Below, one piece after another: positions 1 through 5,198 of a DNA stretch of 5,258 nt. The position numbers were made by a program, and so were the translations under genes. The first letter of the stretch is position 1, and each line of letters opens with the position of its first letter. The notes under the pieces were generated by a model. It was not told the DNA's origin, made no database searches, and worked only from the letters and a program-made list of their open reading frames with translations. The stretch comes from Spirochaetia bacterium (GTDB taxonomy: Bacteria; Spirochaetota; Spirochaetia; DTKZ01), in assembly GCA_031270615.1 (NCBI GenBank), contig JAISXE010000336.1, positions 1 to 5,258 of the forward strand. The letters are read 5' to 3'.

Positions 1-1330
1 CTTTCAGCACCATGTTCAGCGGCGCGTATTCGTGAACAGTGTCCATATCAAGAAGCTCCGGGTTGTATGCCTGGCGGAAACTCCTGCTTTTTTCCAGGAC
101 TTCCATAATGTCGCGGGGAACCTCCTCGTCCATCTCCGGCGACAGCGCGCGGGGCTGGCTGTCAAAGTCAAGCGCCATTTTCGTGACGGTGGTGAAATAA
201 ACCGGCGCGTCGCTTTTTTCGGTAAAGCAGCTTCGGATCGTGTAATCCCCCCGGATGGCCGCCGCCATGATAGAAACCCTGTCATAACCCTTCGCGCGCA
301 GGTTCGCGTGTGACTTGCGCATGACCGCTTCGCCCGCGTGGCGCGCGTACTGCTTCGGGTTTTGGACGCCGCAGCCTTCAAGCTCCTTTGTTACCGTATC
401 GTCCAGGAAGCCGCTCATCAGCACGTTAAAGCAGCGGCGGGGGTTTTTTTGCATAATCGCCGCGAAAATCCCGTGCTGGCTCAGGCTGAAGTTGAGGGTC
501 ATGCAAATGCGTATCCCTTTCGCGACCAGGGCCTCGGCCACGGGAACCGCCGCCTTCATGGCGGGCAGTTTGTACACGATATTCGGGTTGTCCGTGGCCA
601 GTTCCCTGCGGAAGCCTTCTTCCCAGAACAGCACTTCGTCAATCATTTTTTGGGCATTGTCCCGGTTTTTTACCGCGACCTGGATACAGCAGAAACCGTC
701 CTCGCCGCCGGTGATCTCGTAGATGGGATATATCTGCCGCGCGTACAGGGCGACGACTTTCATGGACATGACGGAAACGAGCTTCTCGCCGCCGGCACCG
801 GGATATTCGGCGCGCGCCTCCTCCAAAAGTTTGGCCCAGACCTCCGGGACCTCCTTGCGGAAGGAATTGATTTTTGCGGGATTGCTGGTAGTAAAACGGG
901 CGCCCCTGCGCAGGGAATGATCCAGGCCGGTGCAATAGTCATGGCCCCAGCGGGTATACAGTTCGCGGGCCTCCGTGCGCCCGCACATTTTTACCATATT
1001 GCTTTCCGCGATGGCCGCCGCTTCCCGGTCAAGATCCGCGAGGCTTTCCGGCGCGTGCGTCCGTAAAAGGCCCCGCAGGGACGCCACATCCCTGTCGATG
1101 TCCCCCTGCCTGAGTTCCCCCGCCCTGACATACGCGGCCAAAGCCCAGCGGGTAAACCATGACTGTAAATCCACATACAACGCCGAAACAAGCCCAAGGG
1201 CCGCTTCCCTGTCTTTGCCGGAAGCAAGCGCCGCCCCCGCGTCTTTCAGGCAATTTTCGATATTCGCCTTATAGGCATGAGCGTCCCGGGCGAACAGGAT
1301 TTTTCCGCGCAATTCCGTTATCGCGTCCAT
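1..1330 (-). CDS. transaldolase-family protein (3' end outside window)
   Basis: The frame stays open for 443 codons from ATG 1330 to the left edge, so the C-terminus is missing. Residues 1-125 look mostly helical and unlike a standard transaldolase. From about residue 130 transaldolase landmarks appear in order: TTSNPAKI at 147-154 (family TTNPSL), CCIQV at 214-218, IVYKLPAM at 251-258 with K254 as the probable Schiff-base lysine, MTLNFSLSQ at 277-285 with T278, MSGFLDD at 305-311, and IMAAAIRGDYTI at 354-365 with R360 as probable phosphate-binding arginine. Known family chemistry is transfer or cleavage of dihydroxyacetone units on sugar phosphates in the cytoplasm. The usual catalytic Glu (E96 in E. 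coli TalB, from memory) aligns with Q217. It is longer than TalB-type enzymes (about 317 residues). It is divergent from the TRAP operon and probably co-regulated with it. Family membership is fairly sure; the exact substrate is unknown. Confidence 0.82.
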   Translation of the reverse strand, partial: MDAITELRGKILFARDAHAYKANIENCLKDAGAALASGKDREAALGLVSALYVDLQSWFTRWALAAYVRAGELRQGDIDRDVASLRGLLRTHAPESLADLDREAAAIAESNMVKMCGRTEARELYTRWGHDYCTGLDHSLRRGARFTTSNPAKINSFRKEVPEVWAKLLEEARAEYPGAGGEKLVSVMSMKVVALYARQIYPIYEITGGEDGFCCIQVAVKNRDNAQKMIDEVLFWEEGFRRELATDNPNIVYKLPAMKAAVPVAEALVAKGIRICMTLNFSLSQHGIFAAIMQKNPRRCFNVLMSGFLDDTVTKELEGCGVQNPKQYARHAGEAVMRKSHANLRAKGYDRVSIMAAAIRGDYTIRSCFTEKSDAPVYFTTVTKMALDFDSQPRALSPEMDEEVPRDIMEVLEKSRSFRQAYNPELLDMDTVHEYAPLNMVLK

Positions 1331-1340
1331 ACTACACATA

Positions 1341-1355
1341 CTCCTCAATCTCCTC
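1341..1355 (-). promoter_or_regulatory. two Shine-Dalgarno sequences before two in-frame ATGs
   Basis: On the minus strand GAGGAG occurs at 1355-1350 and again at 1346-1341. The first lies 10 nt before an ATG at 1339 and the second lies 10 nt before the ATG at 1330. Both ATGs are in the transaldolase frame, so the protein could begin MCSMDAI or MDAI. I chose 1330 because GAGGAG at 1341-1346 is nearer to it than to 1339 at a workable distance and the MDAI start gives a conventional N-terminus. The choice is uncertain. Confidence 0.5.
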
Positions 1356-1380
1356 TATTTATCAGCCTGGTGTTCTGTAT

Positions 1381-1397
1381 AAAGGTCAGACCAATGG
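1381..1397 (-). promoter_or_regulatory. GntR/FadR-like operator over the transaldolase promoter start site
   Basis: The minus strand reads CCATTGGTCTGACCTTT here. The core GGTC-T-GACC is a perfect inverted repeat, and ATTGGTCTGACC fits the known FadR-subfamily GntR pattern TTGGTnnnACCAA except in its right flank. It begins about 5 nt downstream of the -10 box, so it covers the expected start site, as expected for a repressor site. Eleven of twelve core positions match the site in front of dctP when that site is read on its minus strand. Confidence 0.6.
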
Positions 1398-1402
1398 AAA
1401 TT

Positions 1403-1431
1403 ATTGTAAGACCGGAAGGGAATTCTGTCAA
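1403..1431 (-). promoter_or_regulatory. sigma70-type promoter of the transaldolase-like gene
   Basis: Reading the minus strand, a perfect -35 TTGACA (1431-1426) is followed by a 17-nt spacer and the -10 TACAAT (1408-1403, five of six consensus bases). Transcription should begin near 1396, giving a leader of about 65 nt before ATG 1330. Confidence 0.8.
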
Positions 1432-1581
1432 GGAAAAACTTTCCGGTTTCAGGCTTTTAAAATTCCCCCATGGAATTGGGTGGCAATGTTGGCGGTATTT
1501 GCTGGGAACGCATGGATATATCAGTGCAATATTAAGGGCTTATCCCTAAATAACGCATAGTACGCAAAGGCAAAAATTTAC

Positions 1582-1597
1582 CACGGACAACACGGAC
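1582..1597 (+). repeat. CACGGAC doublet, left copy
   Basis: CACGGAC occurs at 1582-1588 and 1591-1597, a 9-nt phase. The same doublet occurs in inverted orientation at 1759-1774 inside the same element. Confidence 0.6.
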
Positions 1598-1617
1598 TGC
1601 GCACGCCGAAATAAACG

Positions 1618-1635
1618 CACGCCCATCAGGGCGTG
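1618..1635 (+). other. hairpin inside MITE-like element
   Basis: CACGCCC (1618-1624) and GGGCGTG (1629-1635) form a perfect 7-bp stem with an ATCA loop. The following TCTTTG is too poor in T for a confident terminator call. A second weaker stem, CTGTCG/CGACAG at 1679-1684 and 1695-1700, lies downstream. Confidence 0.55.
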
Positions 1636-1758
1636 TCTTTGCCCACCCGGCAACAAGGCGAGAGGCCCAAAAACGGTTCTGTCGTATATAAAGGCGACAG
1701 GCCGACAAAGAAGGACAAAAAACCGGGGTTTCTAAACAACTCTATTGAAAAAAAATCT

Positions 1759-1801
1759 GTCCGTGTGGTCCGTGCTGTGTGGCAGTGAGGTCTGTGGTTT
1801 C
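1759..1801 (-). repeat. CACGGAC doublet and CACAGAC copy, right arm
   Basis: On the minus strand CACGGAC lies at 1774-1768 and 1765-1759, again at 9-nt phase. A variant word GAAACCACAGACC lies at 1801-1789. That 13-base word recurs exactly on the plus strand at 5199-5211, tying this element to the sequence at the right edge of the window. Confidence 0.6.
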
Positions 1802-1917
1802 TTTTATCCGTTGTGCAAAGCAGGAAATTATTTAGGGATAGGCTCTAAATTGTCGATAAATTTGGCTTGATCCGAAAGGCAAAAGGCCATCCGCATATCC
1901 CGGTTTGAAGATTTTGC

Positions 1918-1936
1918 AAAAAAACCGCAAAAAAAA
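1918..1936 (+). promoter_or_regulatory. A-tract UP-like element of dctP promoter
   Basis: Runs of seven A (1918-1924) and eight A (1929-1936) lie about one helical turn apart directly upstream of the -35 box. This matches A-rich UP elements bound by the RNA polymerase alpha subunit, or intrinsic bending; which of these applies cannot be told from sequence. Confidence 0.45.
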
Positions 1937-1937
1937 G

Positions 1938-1966
1938 TTGACAGATAGCGATTCCCGTAATAGTAT
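1938..1966 (+). promoter_or_regulatory. sigma70-type promoter of dctPQM
   Basis: A perfect -35 TTGACA (1938-1943) is followed by a 17-nt spacer and TAGTAT (1961-1966, four of six -10 bases). TATATT at 1964-1969 is a better -10 match but with a 20-nt spacer. Transcription should start near 1973, giving a leader of about 137 nt ahead of dctP. Confidence 0.78.
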
Positions 1967-1976
1967 ATTCAAAGGT

Positions 1977-1995
1977 CTATTGGTCAGTCCAATAG
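1977..1995 (+). promoter_or_regulatory. GntR/FadR-like operator downstream of dctP -10
   Basis: CTATTGG and CCAATAG are perfect 7-bp inverted arms around TCAGT. The ATTGG/CCAAT arms and spacing resemble known FadR-subfamily GntR operators (for example the PdhR or UxuR type). The position at the start of the transcript suits repression. On the minus strand its core reads ATTGGACTGACC, matching the site at 1381-1397 at all but one base. Confidence 0.65.
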
Positions 1996-2002
1996 GTTTC
2001 GA

Positions 2003-2054
2003 TGTAAATGACTGTTGTAAACGAATGGTGTAAATGAATGCTGTAAACGAATTC
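2003..2054 (+). repeat. four 13-bp tandem repeats in dctP leader
   Basis: TGTAAA begins at 2003, 2016, 2029 and 2042, an exact 13-nt period. The four units follow TGTAAAYGAMTGN, each pair differing at two or three positions. Position 7 alternates T, C, T, C, which suggests that a 26-bp dimer was duplicated. The array lies within the transcribed leader, just after the operator palindrome and about 55 nt before the dctP start codon. Confidence 0.85.
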
Positions 2055-2109
2055 AGAAATCGTCAGAAATTCCCTGATTTGCGGGGGATAAAAAAACAGG
2101 AGGAAAGAA

Positions 2110-3105
2110 ATGAAAAAGATCATGGTTTTGAGTCTGTGTCTATTGTTGGCTGCGGGTTTTGCCGTATTCGCGGGCGGTTCGGGCGAAAGCGGCGGGCCCA
2201 AGCCTCTGGTTATCACGCTGGCCCACGGCGCGCCGGAAGACCACTGCACCCATTTGGGGTGGCTGAAAGTCAAGGAAATTATTGAAAGCGGTTCGCAGGG
2301 CGCGATGAAGCTGGAAATACATCCAGCCCAGCAAATGGGCGGCGACCGCGAAGTAACGGAGGCGACGCAGATCGGCGACATCCAACTGGGGCATACCGCC
2401 CCCTCCGTGCTGGGTTCTTTTGTGAAGGAATTCTTTGTTCTGGACGCGCCTTTCCTGTTCAAGACGCGGGAAGACGTCTACAAGTCCCTGGACGGCGATG
2501 GCGGGAAAAAACTCCTGTCGTATCTTGACGCGGCGAGACTCAAGGGCCTGGGCTATATGGAAAACGGTTTCCGCAACCTTACCGCGAACAAGGCGGTTCG
2601 CAGCCCCGCCGATTTGCGGGGGGTAAAAGTCAGGGTCATGGAAAGCGAAATCCAGATTCTTACCTGGTCCTCCCTGGGCGCGAACCCGACCCCCATGGCG
2701 TTCGGCGAACTTTTTACCGCCTTGCAGCAGAAAACCGTTGACGCCCAGGAAAACCCCATCGAGTTTATCTACATGAACAAGCTGCATGAAGTGCAATCGC
2801 ACCTGATGACTACCCGGCACCTGTATTCCCCCGTGGTTTTGCTTGCGAATCTGGATTTTTACAATAAGCTCACCTCCGAACAGAAGACGCTTCTCGATAA
2901 GGGCATTGCCGAGGGAACGGCGGTCAACCGCAAAGTCGCCGCGGAAAACGAGCTGAAAGCCCGCGGCCAGATGGAAAAAACCGTGAAATTCATTGAACTC
3001 GGCAGTGCCGAACTTCAGGCCTTTCAGGATAAGATGGGCCCTGTTTACGCGGCAATCAGGAAGAAGGTTGCCAACGATACCCTGTGCAATCTTTTCTTCA
3101 AATAA
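2110..3105 (+). CDS. dctP: TRAP transporter periplasmic solute-binding protein DctP
   Basis: This 331-residue protein binds the solute in the periplasm and hands it to the DctQM permease. Residues 1-21 form a signal peptide: KK, a hydrophobic run, and probable signal peptidase I cleavage after VFA, before a GGSGESGG linker. No lipobox cysteine is present at the cleavage site. Family landmarks are QQMGGDREV at 74-82, ENGFRNLTANK at 151-161, LRGVKVRVMES at 169-179, NPTPMAFGELF at 192-202 and VDAQENP at 210-216. R175 is the family arginine that pairs with the substrate carboxylate. R155, F198 and N215 line up at a constant offset with SiaP R127, F170 and N187 as I recall them. The start is supported by AGGAGG (2098-2103), six bases before ATG. 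It is first in the operon. Length is normal for the family; the substrate is an organic acid of unknown identity. Confidence 0.95.
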   Translation: MKKIMVLSLCLLLAAGFAVFAGGSGESGGPKPLVITLAHGAPEDHCTHLGWLKVKEIIESGSQGAMKLEIHPAQQMGGDREVTEATQIGDIQLGHTAPSVLGSFVKEFFVLDAPFLFKTREDVYKSLDGDGGKKLLSYLDAARLKGLGYMENGFRNLTANKAVRSPADLRGVKVRVMESEIQILTWSSLGANPTPMAFGELFTALQQKTVDAQENPIEFIYMNKLHEVQSHLMTTRHLYSPVVLLANLDFYNKLTSEQKTLLDKGIAEGTAVNRKVAAENELKARGQMEKTVKFIELGSAELQAFQDKMGPVYAAIRKKVANDTLCNLFFK

Positions 3106-3110
3106 AAATG

Positions 3111-3129
3111 GGCGAATCTTGAATTCGCC
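3111..3129 (+). other. intercistronic hairpin 1
   Basis: GGCGAAT (3111-3117) and ATTCGCC (3123-3129) form a perfect 7-bp stem with a CTTGA loop, starting 5 nt after the dctP stop. No T-run follows, so it is not a standard terminator. Confidence 0.65.
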
Positions 3130-3132
3130 AAC

Positions 3133-3159
3133 CGGAACCGGCGTGGAACGCCGGTTCCG
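3133..3159 (+). other. intercistronic hairpin 2, 11-bp stem
   Basis: CGGAACCGGCG (3133-3143) and its complement (3149-3159) form a perfect G+C-rich 11-bp stem around TGGAA. The next bases lack a T-run. The hairpin ends 10 nt before the dctQ ribosome binding site. A stable fold here could protect the 3' end of the dctP message, giving more binding protein than permease, as is known for other transporter operons. That role is inference. Confidence 0.75.
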
Positions 3160-3180
3160 CCATCAAAGTGAGGTGTCGCC

Positions 3181-3672
3181 GTGAAAGCATTAAAATTCCT
3201 GAATGCCCGCGTTGAGGAAGCGTGCGTGGTTTTTTCCCTTGCATGCATGTCGGTAATCATCTTCCTGCAAGTCTTTATGCGCTATGTCATGCAGAATTCC
3301 CTTTCCTGGTCGGAGGAACTTGCCCGCTACCTATTCATCCTTCTGGTCAATATGGGCATCAGCTACGGCGTTAAAATGAAAAAGCATATTTGCGTGGAAG
3401 TTTTCACAAGCTGGTTGCCTGCAAAAACGAAAGCGATAATCAGGATACTTTCAGACGTGGTTTTTTTGGTATTTGCCGTGGTCATTGTGTACTACGGCCT
3501 TGAAACCGCAGGGACAATTTTCGTGTTGAACCAGACTTCTCCCGCCCTTGAAATACAAATGGGCATTATCTACGCGCTTTTACCGATCAGCTACGCCATG
3601 GTGCTTATCCGGCTTGTCCAAAACATCGTGGAAGCCATCAGGAATTTGAAATCTATAAAGAAAGAGGTATAA
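3181..3672 (+). CDS. dctQ: TRAP transporter small membrane subunit DctQ
   Basis: This 163-residue inner-membrane protein is the small permease subunit that pairs with DctM. Four hydrophobic segments can be seen at about 14-35, 48-64, 86-106 and 126-147. The DctQ signature QVFMRYVMQNSLSWSEELAR (30-49) sits between the first two: an Arg-Tyr, then Ser-x-Trp-x-Glu-Glu and Arg. The start is GTG at 3181, with GAGGTG at 3170-3175 five bases upstream. The first internal ATG (residue 23) would remove half of the first membrane segment, so the GTG is preferred. The gene follows dctP after 75 bases with two hairpins and is separated from dctM by one base. Length and topology are normal. Confidence 0.93.
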   Translation: MKALKFLNARVEEACVVFSLACMSVIIFLQVFMRYVMQNSLSWSEELARYLFILLVNMGISYGVKMKKHICVEVFTSWLPAKTKAIIRILSDVVFLVFAVVIVYYGLETAGTIFVLNQTSPALEIQMGIIYALLPISYAMVLIRLVQNIVEAIRNLKSIKKEV

Positions 3673-3673
3673 T

Positions 3674-4954
3674 ATGGCAACGCCTGCATTGTTTGTTACA
3701 TTTGTTATCTGTCTTGCAATTAACGTCCCCATCGGCGCGGCGCTGGGCGTTGCCTCGCTGGCTGCGATTATTGCCAGCCCGACCATCAACATAAGCCTGC
3801 TTACACGGAATCTCGTTACCTCGATTGATTCGTTTCCCCTCATGGCGGTTCCTTTTTTTATTCTGGCCGGAGAAATCATGGGCCGCGGGGGAATTTCCCG
3901 CCGCCTTTTGGATACGGCCCGCGCCCTGTTCGGGCGCTTTACCGGGGGCTACGGGCTTGTCACCGTGGCGACGTGCATGTTTTTCGCGGCTATTTCCGGT
4001 TCCGGCCCCGCTACCGTGGCGGCTATCGGCAGCCTGATGATACCCTCCATGGTGGACAAAGGTTATGCCAAAGGCTACGCCGGGGCCATCGTCTCCGCCG
4101 CGGGGAGCATCGGCGTCATTATCCCGCCCAGCATACCGATGGTCGTCTACAGCGTGGCGGTGGGCACATCCATTTCCACCATGTTTATCGCGGGGGTTTT
4201 GCCCGGCCTGCTGATAGGTTTTGCGCTTATGGTAATTAATTACAGCATATCAAGGAAAAACGGATATGTCGGCGAGGACAGGCGCTATACCGTCGCCGAA
4301 AAAGCAAAGATTGTCTGGGATTCCAAGTGGTCCCTGCTGGTGCCCATTATCATTTTGGGAGGTATTTATGGCGGCATCTTTACTCCGACAGAGGCGGCGG
4401 TGGTTGCCGTGGCCTATGGCCTGCTCGTAGGGGTGGTTGTTTACCGCGACATCAAAGTCAGGGAAATCTACGATATTTTCCGGCAGGCCGGCCTTATCAC
4501 CGCCACCGCCATGATTATTCTCGGCGCCGCAACCGCCTTCGGCAGGATCCTGACCAGGGAACAGGTCCCGGCGCATCTTGCCAATATGATCGTCTCGTTT
4601 ACCGACAGCAGGTTTGTCATTCTGATGCTTATCAATATCCTGCTCCTCATCGTGGGATGTTTTATGGAAACCCTTGCCGCGATTTTGATTTTGGCGCCGA
4701 TTCTTCTGCCGGTGGTAACAAGAGTCGGCGTTGACCCCATACACTTCGGCATCATCATGATTGTCAATTTGGCCATCGGTTTTATCACGCCGCCGGTGGG
4801 CGTCAACCTGTTCGTTGCCTGCGGCATAGCCAAGATTTCTTTGGAAGAAGTCTCCCGGGCGATAATCAAACCGCTTATCGTCATGGTTATTGTCCTTCTG
4901 CTTATTACCTATATCCCCTCGATTTCCCTTTTGTTGCCCGCCCTGCTATTGTAA
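3674..4954 (+). CDS. dctM: TRAP transporter large membrane subunit DctM
   Basis: This 426-residue, very hydrophobic protein is the transport channel of the TRAP system, normally driven by a Na+ gradient. Family landmarks appear in order: NVPIGAALG at 17-25, FPLMAVPFFILAGEIM at 54-69, AISGSGPATVAAIGSLMIP at 106-124, SIGVIIPPSIPMVVYS at 145-160, GIFTPTEAA at 234-242, METLAAILILAPILLP at 331-346 and IGFITPPVGVNLF at 368-380. The SGSGPAT and FITPPVG repeats correspond to the two inverted-repeat hairpin loops near the Na+ sites in the family. A loop at about 194-217 is charged and probably cytoplasmic. ATG 3674 begins one base after the dctQ stop, with AAAGAGG at 3661-3667 as ribosome binding site inside the dctQ end, so translation is probably coupled. 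Length is typical; nothing is missing. Confidence 0.96.
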   Translation: MATPALFVTFVICLAINVPIGAALGVASLAAIIASPTINISLLTRNLVTSIDSFPLMAVPFFILAGEIMGRGGISRRLLDTARALFGRFTGGYGLVTVATCMFFAAISGSGPATVAAIGSLMIPSMVDKGYAKGYAGAIVSAAGSIGVIIPPSIPMVVYSVAVGTSISTMFIAGVLPGLLIGFALMVINYSISRKNGYVGEDRRYTVAEKAKIVWDSKWSLLVPIIILGGIYGGIFTPTEAAVVAVAYGLLVGVVVYRDIKVREIYDIFRQAGLITATAMIILGAATAFGRILTREQVPAHLANMIVSFTDSRFVILMLINILLLIVGCFMETLAAILILAPILLPVVTRVGVDPIHFGIIMIVNLAIGFITPPVGVNLFVACGIAKISLEEVSRAIIKPLIVMVIVLLLITYIPSISLLLPALLL

Positions 4955-4962
4955 GGGCTTGG

Positions 4963-4996
4963 TTGCCGTCCCCTTCGGAATTTGGGCGCATTTTTT
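4963..4996 (+). terminator. possible intrinsic terminator of dctPQM
   Basis: TGCCGTCCC (4964-4972) can pair with GGGCGCA (4984-4990) to make a seven-pair stem with two single-base bulges, followed directly by TTTTTT (4991-4996). The stem is imperfect, and the same T-run is one arm of the stronger palindrome that follows, so the call is weak. Confidence 0.3.
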
Positions 4997-5019
4997 GCCG
5001 CCCCGGGGGCGGCAAAAAA
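4991..5019. other. 13-bp palindrome with outer T6/A6 arms
   Basis: TTTTTTGCCGCCC (4991-5003) and its exact complement (5007-5019) flank CGG. On both strands the T-run is on the 5' side and the A-run on the 3' side. This is opposite to the usual bidirectional terminator (A-run, stem, T-run), so although very stable it lacks a trailing U tract in either direction. Confidence 0.7.
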
Positions 5020-5026
5020 CCGGGGT

Positions 5027-5049
5027 GTGGAACGCTCTTCGCGTTCCAC
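5027..5049. other. hairpin, 9-bp stem
   Basis: GTGGAACGC (5027-5035) and GCGTTCCAC (5041-5049) pair perfectly around TCTTC. The word GTGGAACGC also occurs at 3143-3151 in the dctP-dctQ hairpin. Confidence 0.65.
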
Positions 5050-5058
5050 TGCTGCAAT

Positions 5059-5078
5059 CTTTTGGCTAAAGCCAAAAG
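5059..5078. other. hairpin, 8-bp stem
   Basis: CTTTTGGC (5059-5066) and GCCAAAAG (5071-5078) pair perfectly around TAAA. No T-run follows. Confidence 0.6.
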
Positions 5079-5113
5079 GATTTCCGCTTCAATCCCTTGC
5101 GCATGGGCGAGCA

Positions 5114-5135
5114 ACGATTTTGCTTTGAAAATCGT
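5114..5135. other. hairpin, 8-bp stem
   Basis: ACGATTTT (5114-5121) and AAAATCGT (5128-5135) pair perfectly around GCTTTG. It is the last clear member of the palindrome cluster after dctM. A weaker CCAGCC/GGCTGG pair (5138-5143 and 5159-5164) follows. Confidence 0.6.
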
Positions 5136-5198
5136 GACCAGCCCCTTGCGCGGCCCACGGCTGGCCCTATGCTTTTTCCCTATGCGCCAGAATATAGA

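Larger units (their letters stand above)
1531..1850. mobile_element. MITE-like element with terminal inverted repeats
   Basis: The ends at 1531-1553 and 1828-1850 are inverted copies, 23 bp with three mismatches, including a perfect 13-bp core TATCCCTAAATAA (1541-1553 and complement 1828-1840). The 320-bp interior has no convincing gene. It carries inverted copies of a 9-nt-phased CACGGAC doublet and two small hairpins. The element lies between two promoters that share an operator, as though inserted into an older, shorter divergent spacer. I see no clean target-site duplication, and no transposase is in the window, so mobility would need one supplied elsewhere. It could instead be a dispersed intergenic repeat that is not transposed. 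Confidence 0.6.

Noticed and set aside
338..1066. Plus-strand open frame of 242 codons opposite the transaldolase-like gene
   Set aside because: It is antisense to a frame that is open for 443 codons and carries ordered transaldolase motifs. The plus-strand translation shows no family signature and has no ribosome binding site.
1159..1560. Plus-strand open frames at 1159-1560 and 1277-1549
   Set aside because: They begin inside the minus-strand gene, run over its promoter and operator and end at the MITE-like element, and their translations are low-complexity with no recognisable domain.
1533..1847. TA target-site duplication of the 1531-1850 element
   Set aside because: TA dinucleotides occur near both ends but at unequal distances from the shared core of the inverted repeats, so a clean duplication cannot be claimed.
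2003..2054. CRISPR array
   Set aside because: Units are 13 bp, directly tandem and without spacers, so this is a simple tandem repeat.
2128..2139. Lipoprotein signal (Cys at residue 10 of DctP)
   Set aside because: The cysteine is in the middle of the hydrophobic core with an n-region too short for a lipobox, and a good signal peptidase I site (VFA) follows at residue 21.
2034..2285. Plus-strand open frame overlapping the dctP start
   Set aside because: It begins within the 13-bp repeats, lacks a ribosome binding site and runs out of frame through the dctP signal peptide, which has its own AGGAGG and ATG.
2140..2820. Minus-strand open frame of 226 codons inside dctP
   Set aside because: It is a mirror frame of a G+C-rich coding region. 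DctP family motifs on the plus strand fully explain the sequence.
4991..5019. Standard bidirectional intrinsic terminator
   Set aside because: The T-run lies 5' and the A-run 3' of the stem on both strands, so neither transcript would end in a U tract after the hairpin.
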